Below, piece by piece: positions 29,716-38,097 of a stretch of DNA of 64,000 bases. The translations under genes and the position numbers were made by a program. Origin of the DNA: Pseudomonas sp. LD120 (GTDB lineage: Bacteria; Pseudomonadota; Gammaproteobacteria; Pseudomonadales; Pseudomonadaceae); NCBI RefSeq assembly GCF_009861525.1, contig NZ_WVHL01000005.1, positions 186,001 through 250,000 of the forward strand. The letters run 5' to 3'. The stretch's first letter is position 1. Each line of letters opens with the position of its first letter. The notes under the pieces are model-generated. The model had not been told where the DNA came from and ran no database searches. It was given only the letters and a program-made list of their open reading frames with translations.

Positions 29716-31452
29716 ATGGTCAGGATTCCAGCGTATTTTGAGGTCTTCGAAGTGCTGTGCCGGGGGGCAGGGCTGTTGACTGCCGCTACCGATGGCTTTT
29801 CCGAGCTTAGGTCCTATGAGGGCAAGCAGAAGCTGTACTTCAGGAAAAACAATGAGGTGGAGCAGGGGCTGCTGCCGGATCTACTCAAGTATCTGGTACA
29901 GGACGACAAGGCGCTGGCCGCTACGCTTCAGCACTATCTGAGTCAATACGAGCATGTGGTCTCGATATTGAAGTCACGTCCGATCATCACTTACCAGGAT
30001 TACGAAACAGGAATAGCTCGATTCCTGGATACCTGGGTCCTTCCGCAGTTGGCCGTACTTCTGCATCGAATTCACACCAGGCTTTCTCCTCGAACGATGC
30101 TTTATCATTTCCACACACTGCTGGTCAGCCACGGGGCCAATGACATGCGAGCTTCTTCGTTGAAGGGCTACGTAAAAGGCCTGGTACCGGCCGGGGTAGA
30201 AACGACGGATTTTTTTTATGCCCTGGACAAGGTCAGCGATAAATCCCATAAGAAACTCTCCACGATCAATGCCGAGATCGAGGGCCTGAGCGCGGAAATT
30301 TCATCTAGCAAGCTGACGGTAGCAGCGCAACTGGAACTGTTGGGTACCCTTCGTTGTGCCTATACGGCGGCGACTGCGCTCAGTCGTTTTTCGAGCATGT
30401 ATGAGTCCGTCCAGACGGATTCGAAAGCCACCCTGGTAGAGCGTTTTCGTCATCACTACGAAGCAGTCTGCGGATGTGGGGAGTCCGACCGACTGGCAAC
30501 TTCGCATATCGGGCTGTTTGATGGCTTCATTGTTTCGAGATCGCTGGATGCCAGTGAAAATGACCATCTTCAGCAGCTGTTTGACGTCTTTTCCGAGCAA
30601 GTCGCCGCACGGTCGGTGGAGGAGTTCGAACCCTTGCACCAACTCGTCCTGGCCATCGAAGAGGAGCCCCGGGACCCCGTAGCGATAGAGCAGGCATTCT
30701 CGAAGCTGGAGCAGCATCCGGATTACCAGCTGTTTGAGGCCTTCGCATGGCAGGCACGGGCCGTCTTGGCACTGGAGAGTGGCGAAGCTGCCCGGTCCTT
30801 GGCGTTTTATCGGAAGGTCTTGCCGTACTCTGAAAAACAGCAGTTGGGGCGGGTGGGGTTCTTTGCCGCATCCTATGCCATTGCCTTGGAGGTGATGCAG
30901 GAGATGCCTCTGCCACACGGATACCAGAACCCGCTGATCAGCTACAGGATCGAATCGGAGCAGCAGGTTGCCGAACTGCGCGTGGCGTTCCCGACGGTCT
31001 TCACCCCATATAGCAAGCCGCCTGAGTGGCCGGCCCCGGTGCAAGCCGTGTTTTCCTCGATCAAGGCGTTCAACAGGGATATGTTGGAACTGGCGCGAAT
31101 CTCCCGGGAGATTTACTGCAACCCGTTGAAAAAGCTCAACGGATTGATGGGCGAGTTCTTCAACTTGTTGGGGGCGGGAAGCGATGAGGCAGGGTTCGGC
31201 AAGCTGATCTGCAAAGCCATCAAGAGCAAGGACCGGGGGCGCTCGGTGTTGAGCATGTATAGCGCCACGCCTTATGAGGTCTTGCGCGATGAACACCTGT
31301 ATGCGCAGACGCTATTCGGCAGCCGCAAGCTGTACTTTCGGTTGAACCCGCACTTACAGGCGTATTACCAGTTGCCCGAAGCCCGGAAGAAACTGATCTT
31401 GAAAGCCTTGAACCCGGATCGTTACCGAGACGATTTGCAGCGGGCCCATTGA
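29716..31452 (+). CDS. Unrecognised 578-residue cytoplasmic protein
   Basis: No signal peptide, membrane helix or known catalytic motif is visible. The N-terminal third (about 1-130) is mixed alpha/beta (RKNNEVEQGLLPDLLKYLV), residues 170-300 are helical with possible coiled coil, and about 295-385 resemble helical repeats (LEQHPDYQLFEAFAWQARAVLALESGEAARSLAFYRKVLPY, TPR-like in feel). The C-terminus is basic (RKLYFRLNPHLQAYYQLPEARKKL) and echoes the N-terminal QKLYFRKN. AAGGAG nine bases upstream supports ATG 29716. The coding sequence is visibly poorer in G and C than its neighbours, which suggests transfer. Function unknown. Confidence 0.75.
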   Translation: MVRIPAYFEVFEVLCRGAGLLTAATDGFSELRSYEGKQKLYFRKNNEVEQGLLPDLLKYLVQDDKALAATLQHYLSQYEHVVSILKSRPIITYQDYETGIARFLDTWVLPQLAVLLHRIHTRLSPRTMLYHFHTLLVSHGANDMRASSLKGYVKGLVPAGVETTDFFYALDKVSDKSHKKLSTINAEIEGLSAEISSSKLTVAAQLELLGTLRCAYTAATALSRFSSMYESVQTDSKATLVERFRHHYEAVCGCGESDRLATSHIGLFDGFIVSRSLDASENDHLQQLFDVFSEQVAARSVEEFEPLHQLVLAIEEEPRDPVAIEQAFSKLEQHPDYQLFEAFAWQARAVLALESGEAARSLAFYRKVLPYSEKQQLGRVGFFAASYAIALEVMQEMPLPHGYQNPLISYRIESEQQVAELRVAFPTVFTPYSKPPEWPAPVQAVFSSIKAFNRDMLELARISREIYCNPLKKLNGLMGEFFNLLGAGSDEAGFGKLICKAIKSKDRGRSVLSMYSATPYEVLRDEHLYAQTLFGSRKLYFRLNPHLQAYYQLPEARKKLILKALNPDRYRDDLQRAH

Positions 31453-31573
31453 GCATGGCCGGTTGGTTGTCCGTTGGGCACGCCAGCTTCATCGTTCTGT
31501 TACCCCGCTGACGTACAACTGTCATCGGGGTGATGCATCGTGAAACTCCCGTACTCGCATTGGGAGACTCGAA

Positions 31574-31786
31574 ATGGCCCGGCCTTACGAAGAGAGCAGC
31601 AGCGTCGTCAAAACCCGTCGTCAGCAGGAAGACCAACGGCGCATGGAATTTCGCCGTGCGATCGAACACCGCTTCGAACTGCGTCAGTTGCAGCAGCAAA
31701 TCAACGATTACCCGGATATCGAGGCCATCAATTACTGGCAGGCAGCACCCGTGGCTTCCCGTCGAAGCGCTCAACCAGCCCGCTGA
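31574..31786 (+). CDS. Small basic/acidic protein, PA3496-like
   Basis: A 70-residue protein dominated by charged helix: VKTRRQQEDQRRMEFRRAIEHRFELRQLQQQINDYPDIEAINYWQ. It resembles the small Pseudomonas PA3496 family (putative envelope integrity proteins), an identification I hold loosely. GGGAG eight bases before ATG 31574 is a good ribosome site. Its last 59 bases overlap the end of pycR on the other strand. Confidence 0.7.
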   Translation: MARPYEESSSVVKTRRQQEDQRRMEFRRAIEHRFELRQLQQQINDYPDIEAINYWQAAPVASRRSAQPAR

Positions 31787-32690
31787 TCTGCATCCGTTCG
31801 CTGCGGATGAATCCCAGGAACGCATGCGCTACCGGTGACAGGCGTTTGGCTTTGGCCTGTACCAGGCACCAGCTGCGCAGCAATGGCAGCTCTTCGACCG
31901 GCAACTCGATCAAGCCGCCGGTCGCCAACTCAAGGTTCAGGGCGTGGCGCGTCAGCAAGGCCACGCCCAGACCCGCTCGCACGCACTCACGCTGAGCCTC
32001 GGCCGACGATACTTCGAGAATCTGGGTGAAGTGCACGCGCTTTTCCTTGAAGTACTCCTCGCACGCCAGGCGCGTACCCGAGCCCTGTTCGCGCAGCACC
32101 AGGGTGTAAGGCTCAAGGTCTTGCAGGCGCAGCGCTCCCAGGTGGCTCAACGGATGATCCGGGGGGGCCACGGCGACGATCGGGTTGTTGAGAAACGGCA
32201 GGAACTCCAGCTCCATGTCCTGGGGCACCATGGACATGATCACCAGGTCATCGCGGTTGTCCGAGAGGCGGCGGATCACCTGGGCACGGTTGACCACGGT
32301 CAGTTGCAGGTGGACTTCCGGGTGTTGGCGCTTGAAGGCGGCGAACAGGTGCGGGACAAAGTACTTGGCGCTGGATTCCACCGCCAGCTTGAGCTGGCCC
32401 TGCAGTGAGCCCTGCATGTCCGAGAGCTGCATGTCGAGGTTTTCCAGGCGCCCGAAGATATCCCGGCTGGCCCGCTGCAGGGCTTCGGCGGCTTCAGTCA
32501 TGTAGAGCTTCTTGCCGACGTAATCGAACAACGGCTGGCCGATCAGTTCCTCCAGCTGACGGATCTGCAGGCTGACCGCCGGCTGGGTGAGATTCATTTC
32601 TTCGGCGGCGCGACTGTAGGAGCGCAGATCGCAGACTTCATTGAAAATCTGCAATTGACGTAATGTCAGTCTCATCAAGGACTTACGCAT
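31728..32690 (-). CDS. pycR: LysR-family regulator of pyruvate carboxylase
   Basis: A 320-residue LysR-type regulator. The winged HTH lies at about residues 8-66 (LRQLQIFNEVCDLRSYSRAAEEMNLTQPAVSLQIRQLEELIGQPLF) and the periplasmic-binding-like effector domain at about 95-300. It diverges from pycA-pycB, the arrangement of PycR in P. aeruginosa. ATG 32690 (MRKSLMRLTLRQ) is chosen; ATG 32675 is an alternative five codons on. Two palindromes in the divergent promoter are its likely targets. Confidence 0.9.
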   Translation of the reverse strand: MRKSLMRLTLRQLQIFNEVCDLRSYSRAAEEMNLTQPAVSLQIRQLEELIGQPLFDYVGKKLYMTEAAEALQRASRDIFGRLENLDMQLSDMQGSLQGQLKLAVESSAKYFVPHLFAAFKRQHPEVHLQLTVVNRAQVIRRLSDNRDDLVIMSMVPQDMELEFLPFLNNPIVAVAPPDHPLSHLGALRLQDLEPYTLVLREQGSGTRLACEEYFKEKRVHFTQILEVSSAEAQRECVRAGLGVALLTRHALNLELATGGLIELPVEELPLLRSWCLVQAKAKRLSPVAHAFLGFIRSERMQISGLVERFDGKPRVLPASN

Positions 32691-32727
32691 TTCTGGAGTG
32701 CTCACGCCTGGGGCTGGTGGCACGACT

Positions 32728-32763
32728 ATAAGTCTTTACTTATGCCCAACCCAATAATTATTG
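32728..32763. promoter_or_regulatory. Two palindromes in the pycR/pycA promoter
   Basis: ATAAGT-CTTT-ACTTAT (32728-32743) and CAATAATTATTG (32752-32763) are both perfect inverted repeats in an AT-rich stretch between the divergent genes. The first has the shape of a LysR recognition site. Confidence 0.6.
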
Positions 32764-32880
32764 ATTTTTGTTAATCCCTCCGCAGAGCTAGTGTGACGCG
32801 GCGACTGACTTGAAACATTTGGTCACGCGCCGACTCGGTCTAGCGGGTCGTTTGTTCCAACGGCTCAAGGGAACCTCCAA

Positions 32881-34296
32881 GTGATAAAAAAGATCCTGAT
32901 CGCCAACCGTGGTGAGATTGCCGTACGAATCGTGCGTGCCTGCGCCGAGATGGGCATCCGTTCGGTCGCGATCTTTTCCGAGGCCGATCGCCATGCCCTG
33001 CATGTCAAGCGTGCGGATGAGGCCCACAGCATTGGCGCCGAGCCACTGGCCGGCTACCTGAACCCACGCAAACTGGTGAACCTGGCGGTGGAAACCGGTT
33101 GCGACGCCTTGCATCCCGGCTATGGTTTTCTCTCGGAAAATGCCGAACTGGCGGAAATCTGCGCCGAACGTGGAGTCAAGTTCATTGGCCCGTCGGCGGA
33201 AGTCATCCGCCGCATGGGCGACAAGACCGAAGCCCGTCGCAGCATGATCAAGGCCGGCGTGCCGGTGACCCCGGGCACTGAAGGCAACGTGGCGGATATC
33301 CACGAAGCCCTGTCTGAAGGCGATCGCATCGGTTACCCGGTGATGCTCAAGGCCACGTCTGGTGGCGGCGGTCGTGGCATCCGGCGCTGTAACAGCCGCG
33401 AAGAGCTGGAGCAGGCGTTCCCTCGGGTGATTTCCGAAGCCACCAAGGCCTTTGGTTCGGCGGAAGTGTTCCTGGAAAAGTGCATCGTCAATCCCAAGCA
33501 CATCGAAGCGCAGGTCCTTGGCGACAGCTTTGGCAACGTGGTGCACCTGTTCGAGCGCGACTGTTCGATCCAGCGCCGCAACCAGAAGCTCATCGAGATC
33601 GCCCCGAGCCCGCAGCTGACCCCGGAACAGCGCGCCTACATCGGCGACCTGTCGGTGCGCGCGGCCAAGGCCGTGGGCTACGAGAACGCCGGCACCGTGG
33701 AGTTTCTGCTCGCCGAGGGCGAGGTGTACTTCATGGAGATGAACACCCGGGTGCAGGTTGAACACACCATCACCGAGGAAATCACCGGCATCGACATCGT
33801 CCGCGAACAGATCCGCATCGCCTCGGGCCTGCCGCTTTCGGTCAAGCAGGAAGACATCCTGCACCGTGGTTTCGCGTTGCAGTTTCGCATCAACGCTGAG
33901 GACCCGAAGAACAACTTCCTCCCCAGCTTCGGCAAGATCACCCGTTACTACGCCCCCGGCGGCCCCGGCGTGCGTACCGACACGGCGATCTACACCGGTT
34001 ACACCATTCCGCCGTTCTACGACTCCATGTGCCTGAAGCTGGTGGTCTGGGCCCTGACCTGGGAAGAAGCGATGGACCGTGGCCTGCGCGCCCTGGACGA
34101 CATGCGCTTGCAAGGGGTCAAGACCACCGCCGCCTACTACCAGGAAATCCTCCGTAACCCGGAATTTCGTAGCGGTCAGTTCAACACCAGCTTCGTTGAG
34201 AGCCATCCGGAACTGACCAATTACTCGATCAAGCGCAAACCCGAAGAGCTGGCCCTGGCCATCGCCGCCGCCATCGCCGCCCACGCAGGCCTTTGA
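32881..34296 (+). CDS. pycA: Pyruvate carboxylase subunit A (biotin carboxylase)
   Basis: A 471-residue ATP-grasp biotin carboxylase that carboxylates the biotin of the partner subunit in the two-subunit pyruvate carboxylase, an anaplerotic enzyme making oxaloacetate. MIKKILIANRGEIAVRIVRAC opens the N-domain; KATSGGGGRGIRRC is the glycine-rich ATP lid; EMNTRVQVEHTITEEITG carries the catalytic Glu/Asn/Arg set. The start is GTG 32881 with AAGGGA upstream. It is distinct from the accC of fatty-acid synthesis by its neighbour pycB. Confidence 0.94.
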   Translation: MIKKILIANRGEIAVRIVRACAEMGIRSVAIFSEADRHALHVKRADEAHSIGAEPLAGYLNPRKLVNLAVETGCDALHPGYGFLSENAELAEICAERGVKFIGPSAEVIRRMGDKTEARRSMIKAGVPVTPGTEGNVADIHEALSEGDRIGYPVMLKATSGGGGRGIRRCNSREELEQAFPRVISEATKAFGSAEVFLEKCIVNPKHIEAQVLGDSFGNVVHLFERDCSIQRRNQKLIEIAPSPQLTPEQRAYIGDLSVRAAKAVGYENAGTVEFLLAEGEVYFMEMNTRVQVEHTITEEITGIDIVREQIRIASGLPLSVKQEDILHRGFALQFRINAEDPKNNFLPSFGKITRYYAPGGPGVRTDTAIYTGYTIPPFYDSMCLKLVVWALTWEEAMDRGLRALDDMRLQGVKTTAAYYQEILRNPEFRSGQFNTSFVESHPELTNYSIKRKPEELALAIAAAIAAHAGL

Positions 34297-34396
34297 ATAA
34301 GCAGCGGCAAGCTTTTAGCCACAAGCGCCAAGTCAGAGCTGATCGGCTTTTACTGGCGGCTTGTAGCTCAGAGCTTGCAGCTATGAGGAGATACCA

Positions 34397-36202
34397 ATGA
34401 CTAAGAAGATCTTCGTTACCGACACCATCCTGCGCGACGCTCACCAATCGCTGCTGGCCACCCGCATGCGCACCGAAGACATGCTGCCGATCTGCGACAA
34501 GCTGGACAAAGTCGGCTACTGGTCCCTGGAAGTCTGGGGGGGCGCGACCTTCGACGCCTGCGTGCGTTTCCTCAAGGAAGACCCCTGGGAGCGCCTGCGC
34601 AAACTGCGCGCGGCGCTGCCCAACACCCGTCTGCAAATGCTCCTGCGCGGCCAGAACCTGCTGGGCTACCGCCACTACAGCGACGACGTGGTCAAAGCCT
34701 TTGTGGCCAAGGCAGCGGTCAACGGCATCGATGTATTCCGCATCTTCGACGCCATGAACGACGTGCGTAACCTGCGGGTGGCCATCGAAGCGGTGAAAGC
34801 CGCCGGCAAGCACGCCCAGGGCACCATTGCCTACACCACCAGCCCGGTGCACACCATCGAGGCCTTCGTGGCCCAGGGTAAGCAGATGCAAGCCATGGGT
34901 TGCGACTCCATCGCGATCAAGGACATGGCCGGCCTGCTGACCCCTTACGCCACCGGCGAGCTGGTCAAGGCGCTGAAGGCCGAGCTGTCGCTGCCAGTGT
35001 TCATCCACTCCCACGACACCGCCGGCCTGGCTGCCATGTGCCAGCTCAAGGCCATCGAGAACGGCGCCGAGCATATCGACACTGCCATCTCCAGCTTCGC
35101 CTGGGGCACCAGCCACCCGGGCACCGAGTCGATGGTCGCGGCCCTTAAAGGCAGTGAATTCGACACCGGCCTCGATCTGGAGCTGCTACAAGAGATTGGC
35201 CTGTACTTCTACGCCGTGCGCAAGAAGTACCACCAGTTCGAAAGCGAATTCACCGCGGTCGACACCCGGGTGCAAGTCAACCAGGTGCCGGGCGGGATGA
35301 TTTCCAACCTCGCCAACCAGTTGAAAGAGCAGGGCGCGCTCAACCGCATGGGCGAAGTGCTGGCGGAAATCCCACGGGTGCGTCACGACCTGGGCTACCC
35401 GCCGCTGGTGACCCCGACTTCGCAGATCGTCGGCACCCAGGCGTTCTTCAACGTCCTGGCCGGCGAGCGCTACAAGACCATCACCAACGAAGTGAAGCTG
35501 TACCTGCAAGGCGGCTACGGCAAGGCCCCGGGTCAGGTGGACGAAAACCTGCGGCGCCAGGCCATCGGCAGCGAGGACGTGATCGACGTGCGTCCGGCCG
35601 ACCTGCTGAAGCCGGAGATGACCAAGCTGCGCGGCGAAATCGGTGCCCTGGCGCATTCCGAGGAAGACGTGCTGACCTACGCCATGTTCCCGGACATTGG
35701 GCGCAAATTCCTCGAAGAGCGTGAGGCCGGCACCCTGGTTCCGGAAGTATTGCTGCCGATCCCTGAGGCTGGCGGCGTCAGCAAGCCGGGCGGTGAAGGC
35801 GTGCCGACCGAGTTCGTCATCGACGTCCACGGTGAAACCTACCGCGTCGACATCACCGGTGTCGGGGTCAAGGCCGAAGGCAAGCGGCACTTCTACCTGT
35901 CCATCGACGGCATGCCGGAAGAAGTGGTGTTCGAGCCGCTCAACGAGTTTGTTGGCGGTAGCAGCAAGCGCAAGCAGGCCAGCGAGCCGGGCCATGTCAG
36001 CACCACCATGCCGGGCAACATCGTCGATGTGCTGGTCAAGCAAGGCGACGTAGTCAAGGCCGGCCAGGCGGTGCTGATCACCGAAGCGATGAAGATGGAA
36101 ACCGAAGTCCAGGCGGCGGTCGCCGGCAAGGTCGTGGCGATCCACGTGGCCAAGGGCGACCGGGTCAACCCGGGCGAAATCCTGATTGAGATCGAGGGCT
36201 GA
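34397..36202 (+). CDS. pycB: Pyruvate carboxylase subunit B (carboxyltransferase plus biotin carrier)
   Basis: A 601-residue protein that moves the carboxyl group from biotin to pyruvate. The carboxyltransferase TIM barrel (about 1-450) starts VTDTILRDAHQSLLATRMRTEDM, contains metal-binding HSHDTAGL, and is followed by a PYC_OADA domain. The C-terminal biotinyl domain holds EAMKMETEV with the biotinylated lysine K566. GAGGAG precedes ATG 34397 closely. It could be named oadA by similarity; pairing with pycA and pycR argues for pyruvate carboxylase. The 100-base spacer before it carries short AGCTTG/CAAGCT repeats. Confidence 0.94.
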   Translation: MTKKIFVTDTILRDAHQSLLATRMRTEDMLPICDKLDKVGYWSLEVWGGATFDACVRFLKEDPWERLRKLRAALPNTRLQMLLRGQNLLGYRHYSDDVVKAFVAKAAVNGIDVFRIFDAMNDVRNLRVAIEAVKAAGKHAQGTIAYTTSPVHTIEAFVAQGKQMQAMGCDSIAIKDMAGLLTPYATGELVKALKAELSLPVFIHSHDTAGLAAMCQLKAIENGAEHIDTAISSFAWGTSHPGTESMVAALKGSEFDTGLDLELLQEIGLYFYAVRKKYHQFESEFTAVDTRVQVNQVPGGMISNLANQLKEQGALNRMGEVLAEIPRVRHDLGYPPLVTPTSQIVGTQAFFNVLAGERYKTITNEVKLYLQGGYGKAPGQVDENLRRQAIGSEDVIDVRPADLLKPEMTKLRGEIGALAHSEEDVLTYAMFPDIGRKFLEEREAGTLVPEVLLPIPEAGGVSKPGGEGVPTEFVIDVHGETYRVDITGVGVKAEGKRHFYLSIDGMPEEVVFEPLNEFVGGSSKRKQASEPGHVSTTMPGNIVDVLVKQGDVVKAGQAVLITEAMKMETEVQAAVAGKVVAIHVAKGDRVNPGEILIEIEG

Positions 36203-36234
36203 GTTCAGCCCCTTATCTGCAACTGTTTACCTCG

Positions 36235-36259
36235 GGGGAGCTACGGCTCCCCTTTTTTT
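36235..36259 (+). terminator. Rho-independent terminator of pycAB
   Basis: Stem GGGGAGC/GCTCCCC closed by a stable TACG tetraloop and followed by seven T residues, 32 bases after the pycB stop. Confidence 0.92.
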
Positions 36260-36280
36260 GCTTTTTTAGAAGTGTCGTTT

Positions 36281-36402
36281 AATGCATTTTTTGCAGCGAA
36301 TAGTTTATTGAAATGTATTTAAATGCACTTATTGATTCGGAGACTTAGAATAACTGCAACATAATGCACAGATGATTGAGGCGGAACCTCTATTGAAATG
36401 CA
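36281..36402. promoter_or_regulatory. AT-rich hipA promoter with four AATGCA repeats
   Basis: AATGCA occurs at 36281, 36322, 36363 and 36397, with starts 41, 41 and 34 bases apart; the first is the palindrome AATGCATT. The last overlaps the first start codon of the kinase gene. Helically phased operators for the HipB-like protein are a plausible reading. Confidence 0.5.
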
Positions 36403-37747
36403 GCAAATTACAGGTACCCCAATGCTCCGGCTGACGTTGCAGCTCTACGGCGCAGGGGCGTGGAGCGATGCCATGACCCTGAGTTTCGACAACCCCGAAG
36501 CGGGCTTTGCCAGCCCTTGCAGCTTTGGTTATGTGCCGCAGTATCTGGTGGACAACCTGGATGCTGTTGCCAGCCCGCTGAGCCGTGCGGTCAGTGCCCA
36601 GATACCCTTGGGGTGGGAGCCCTGGCGAGAAGACCGGGCTCCGGCCTTTCTTTATGACCTGGTCGCCACGCCGGCGACGCGCAGTTTTTTGCTCCGGCAG
36701 ATCGGCCATGAGCGGCCCGATGACATGGGCAGTGAGTTGTTCCTCCTGGCCCGAAGCACCGCGGCGCCCATTGGCCATCTGCGGATCAAGGAGTCTCTGG
36801 CGGGGTTGCATCGGCGTCCGGTCCTGGGTTTCACCCGGGATCAGGTGGCGACCCTGGATAACCATTTTCTTGAATACGCCCATGAGCAGGCGGCGGCTTT
36901 TGGTGGCACGGCGAGCATTGGCGACGCAGTGCCCAAGCTGTTGTTGACCGAAAACCGCGAGGGCTTGTTGTACCCCGATGCGCTGCTCGATGACCCTTCG
37001 GCGGCGCGTCACTGGTGGGTGAAGTTCCCTCGCAACGGGGCTTTGCCAAATGACTGCGACATCCTCCGGAGCGAGTTCCACTATTACCGGGCGCTGCAAC
37101 AGTTGGGGATCGAGACGTTGCCGGCTTCTGGACTGGCCCTGGAAGAGGGGCGCCGGCCGAGCCTGTGGATGCAGCGTTTTGACCGTCGCGTGACGGGGGC
37201 AGGCGTTGAGCGGCTAGCGGTGGAGTCGATCTATTCACTGGCCGGGCTGGTGGGCCAGAGCCAAGGCATGCGCCACACCGAGGTCCTGGGGATACTCGCC
37301 GAACTATGGCGAATCACCGGCCAGGAGTCGCAGATTCCCGAGCTGGTGGCGGATTATCTGCGACGGGACCTGCTCAACAAAATCCTCGGCAACTCAGGCA
37401 ACCATGGGCGCAACATCGCGATCATCCGCAGCGACGATGGGGTGCAACTGGCGCCTATCTACGACCTGGCGCCCACCGTCATGGATGAGCAAGGCATTAC
37501 CCGGACCCTCAAATGGCCCGGACGCATGGAAGTGGCCGGCGAAGTCGACTGGCGCCTGGTGTGCGCCAGCCTCAAGCCGCTGCTTGATCCCGAGGCGGCC
37601 TTCACCCGCTTGCGCGAAGATGCCGAACAACTGCGGGCCCTGTCGGACCTGTTGAGTGCCGGGGGCCTGCCCGAAGCCACGCTGAATCATCCGCGCATTC
37701 ATCTGCGCCACCTGGACCGACGCCTGCAAGAGTGGGGATTGCGATGA
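36398..37747 (+). CDS. hipA: HipA-like kinase, probably catalytically impaired
   Basis: A 449-residue HipA-family Ser/Thr kinase (E. coli HipA 440, a toxin that phosphorylates glutamyl-tRNA synthetase). The N-terminal subdomain, GGTASIGDAVPKLLLTE (P-loop region, about 169-185), WVKFPR, QRFDRR (about 259-264) and IYDLAP (354-359) are present. The usual catalytic loop NTDNHGRN reads N332-S-G334-N-H336-G-R-N339: the Asp that acts as base is Gly (codon GGC). ATG 36398 or ATG 36422 may be the start; the latter has AGGT in front. It overlaps the antitoxin-like gene by four bases, toxin first. Confidence 0.82.
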   Translation: MQQITGTPMLRLTLQLYGAGAWSDAMTLSFDNPEAGFASPCSFGYVPQYLVDNLDAVASPLSRAVSAQIPLGWEPWREDRAPAFLYDLVATPATRSFLLRQIGHERPDDMGSELFLLARSTAAPIGHLRIKESLAGLHRRPVLGFTRDQVATLDNHFLEYAHEQAAAFGGTASIGDAVPKLLLTENREGLLYPDALLDDPSAARHWWVKFPRNGALPNDCDILRSEFHYYRALQQLGIETLPASGLALEEGRRPSLWMQRFDRRVTGAGVERLAVESIYSLAGLVGQSQGMRHTEVLGILAELWRITGQESQIPELVADYLRRDLLNKILGNSGNHGRNIAIIRSDDGVQLAPIYDLAPTVMDEQGITRTLKWPGRMEVAGEVDWRLVCASLKPLLDPEAAFTRLREDAEQLRALSDLLSAGGLPEATLNHPRIHLRHLDRRLQEWGLR

Positions 37748-38094
37748 CGATGACGCTGGAAGAACGCGGTGCGCTGATCGACAGCGTCCAGCAGGAAATG
37801 GCAGCCGGTCGCTTGCCGATTGGCGATGCCGTCAGGCGCCTGCGCACTGACGTCACGGGGCTGCATCAGAGTCAGTTCGCCCGCATGTGCCGGATCTCCC
37901 TGCGCACCCTGATCCACATTGAACACGGAGACGGCAACCCGACCCTCAAGTCATTGAACGCGGTGTTCAAGCCTTTCGGTTTGCAGATGGGGGTGGTGAA
38001 GGTGCACAAGACCAGCCGCGCCCGTTCGCTGCTCAATGATCCACAGCGTCTGGAAAAGGGCCCGGGAATCCCCGGGCCTTCGGCACTCAACTGA
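37744..38094 (+). CDS. hipB: HipB-like XRE antitoxin/regulator
   Basis: A 116-residue protein with a helix-turn-helix at about residues 38-90 (GLHQSQFARMCRISLRTLIHIEHGDGNPTLKSLNAVFKPFGLQMG), typical of XRE/HipB proteins. It likely binds the kinase and represses the common promoter. It starts inside the last codons of hipA (ATGA). The order kinase-then-antitoxin is the reverse of classical hipBA. Its 3' end contains a hairpin that can terminate the opposite transcript. Confidence 0.83.
   Translation: MTMTLEERGALIDSVQQEMAAGRLPIGDAVRRLRTDVTGLHQSQFARMCRISLRTLIHIEHGDGNPTLKSLNAVFKPFGLQMGVVKVHKTSRARSLLNDPQRLEKGPGIPGPSALN
38054..38078 (-). terminator. Terminator for the ABC permease, inside the hipB 3' end
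   Basis: Perfect eight-base stem GGCCCGGG/CCCGGGCC (38059-38066, 38071-38078) with loop AATC; on the minus strand a C and four T residues follow, 20-45 bases after the permease stop. Confidence 0.7.
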
Positions 38095-38097
38095 GCC

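Noticed and set aside
32788..34284. 498-residue minus-strand frame opposite pycA
   Set aside because: Composition is typical of antisense frames and the plus strand encodes an intact biotin carboxylase.
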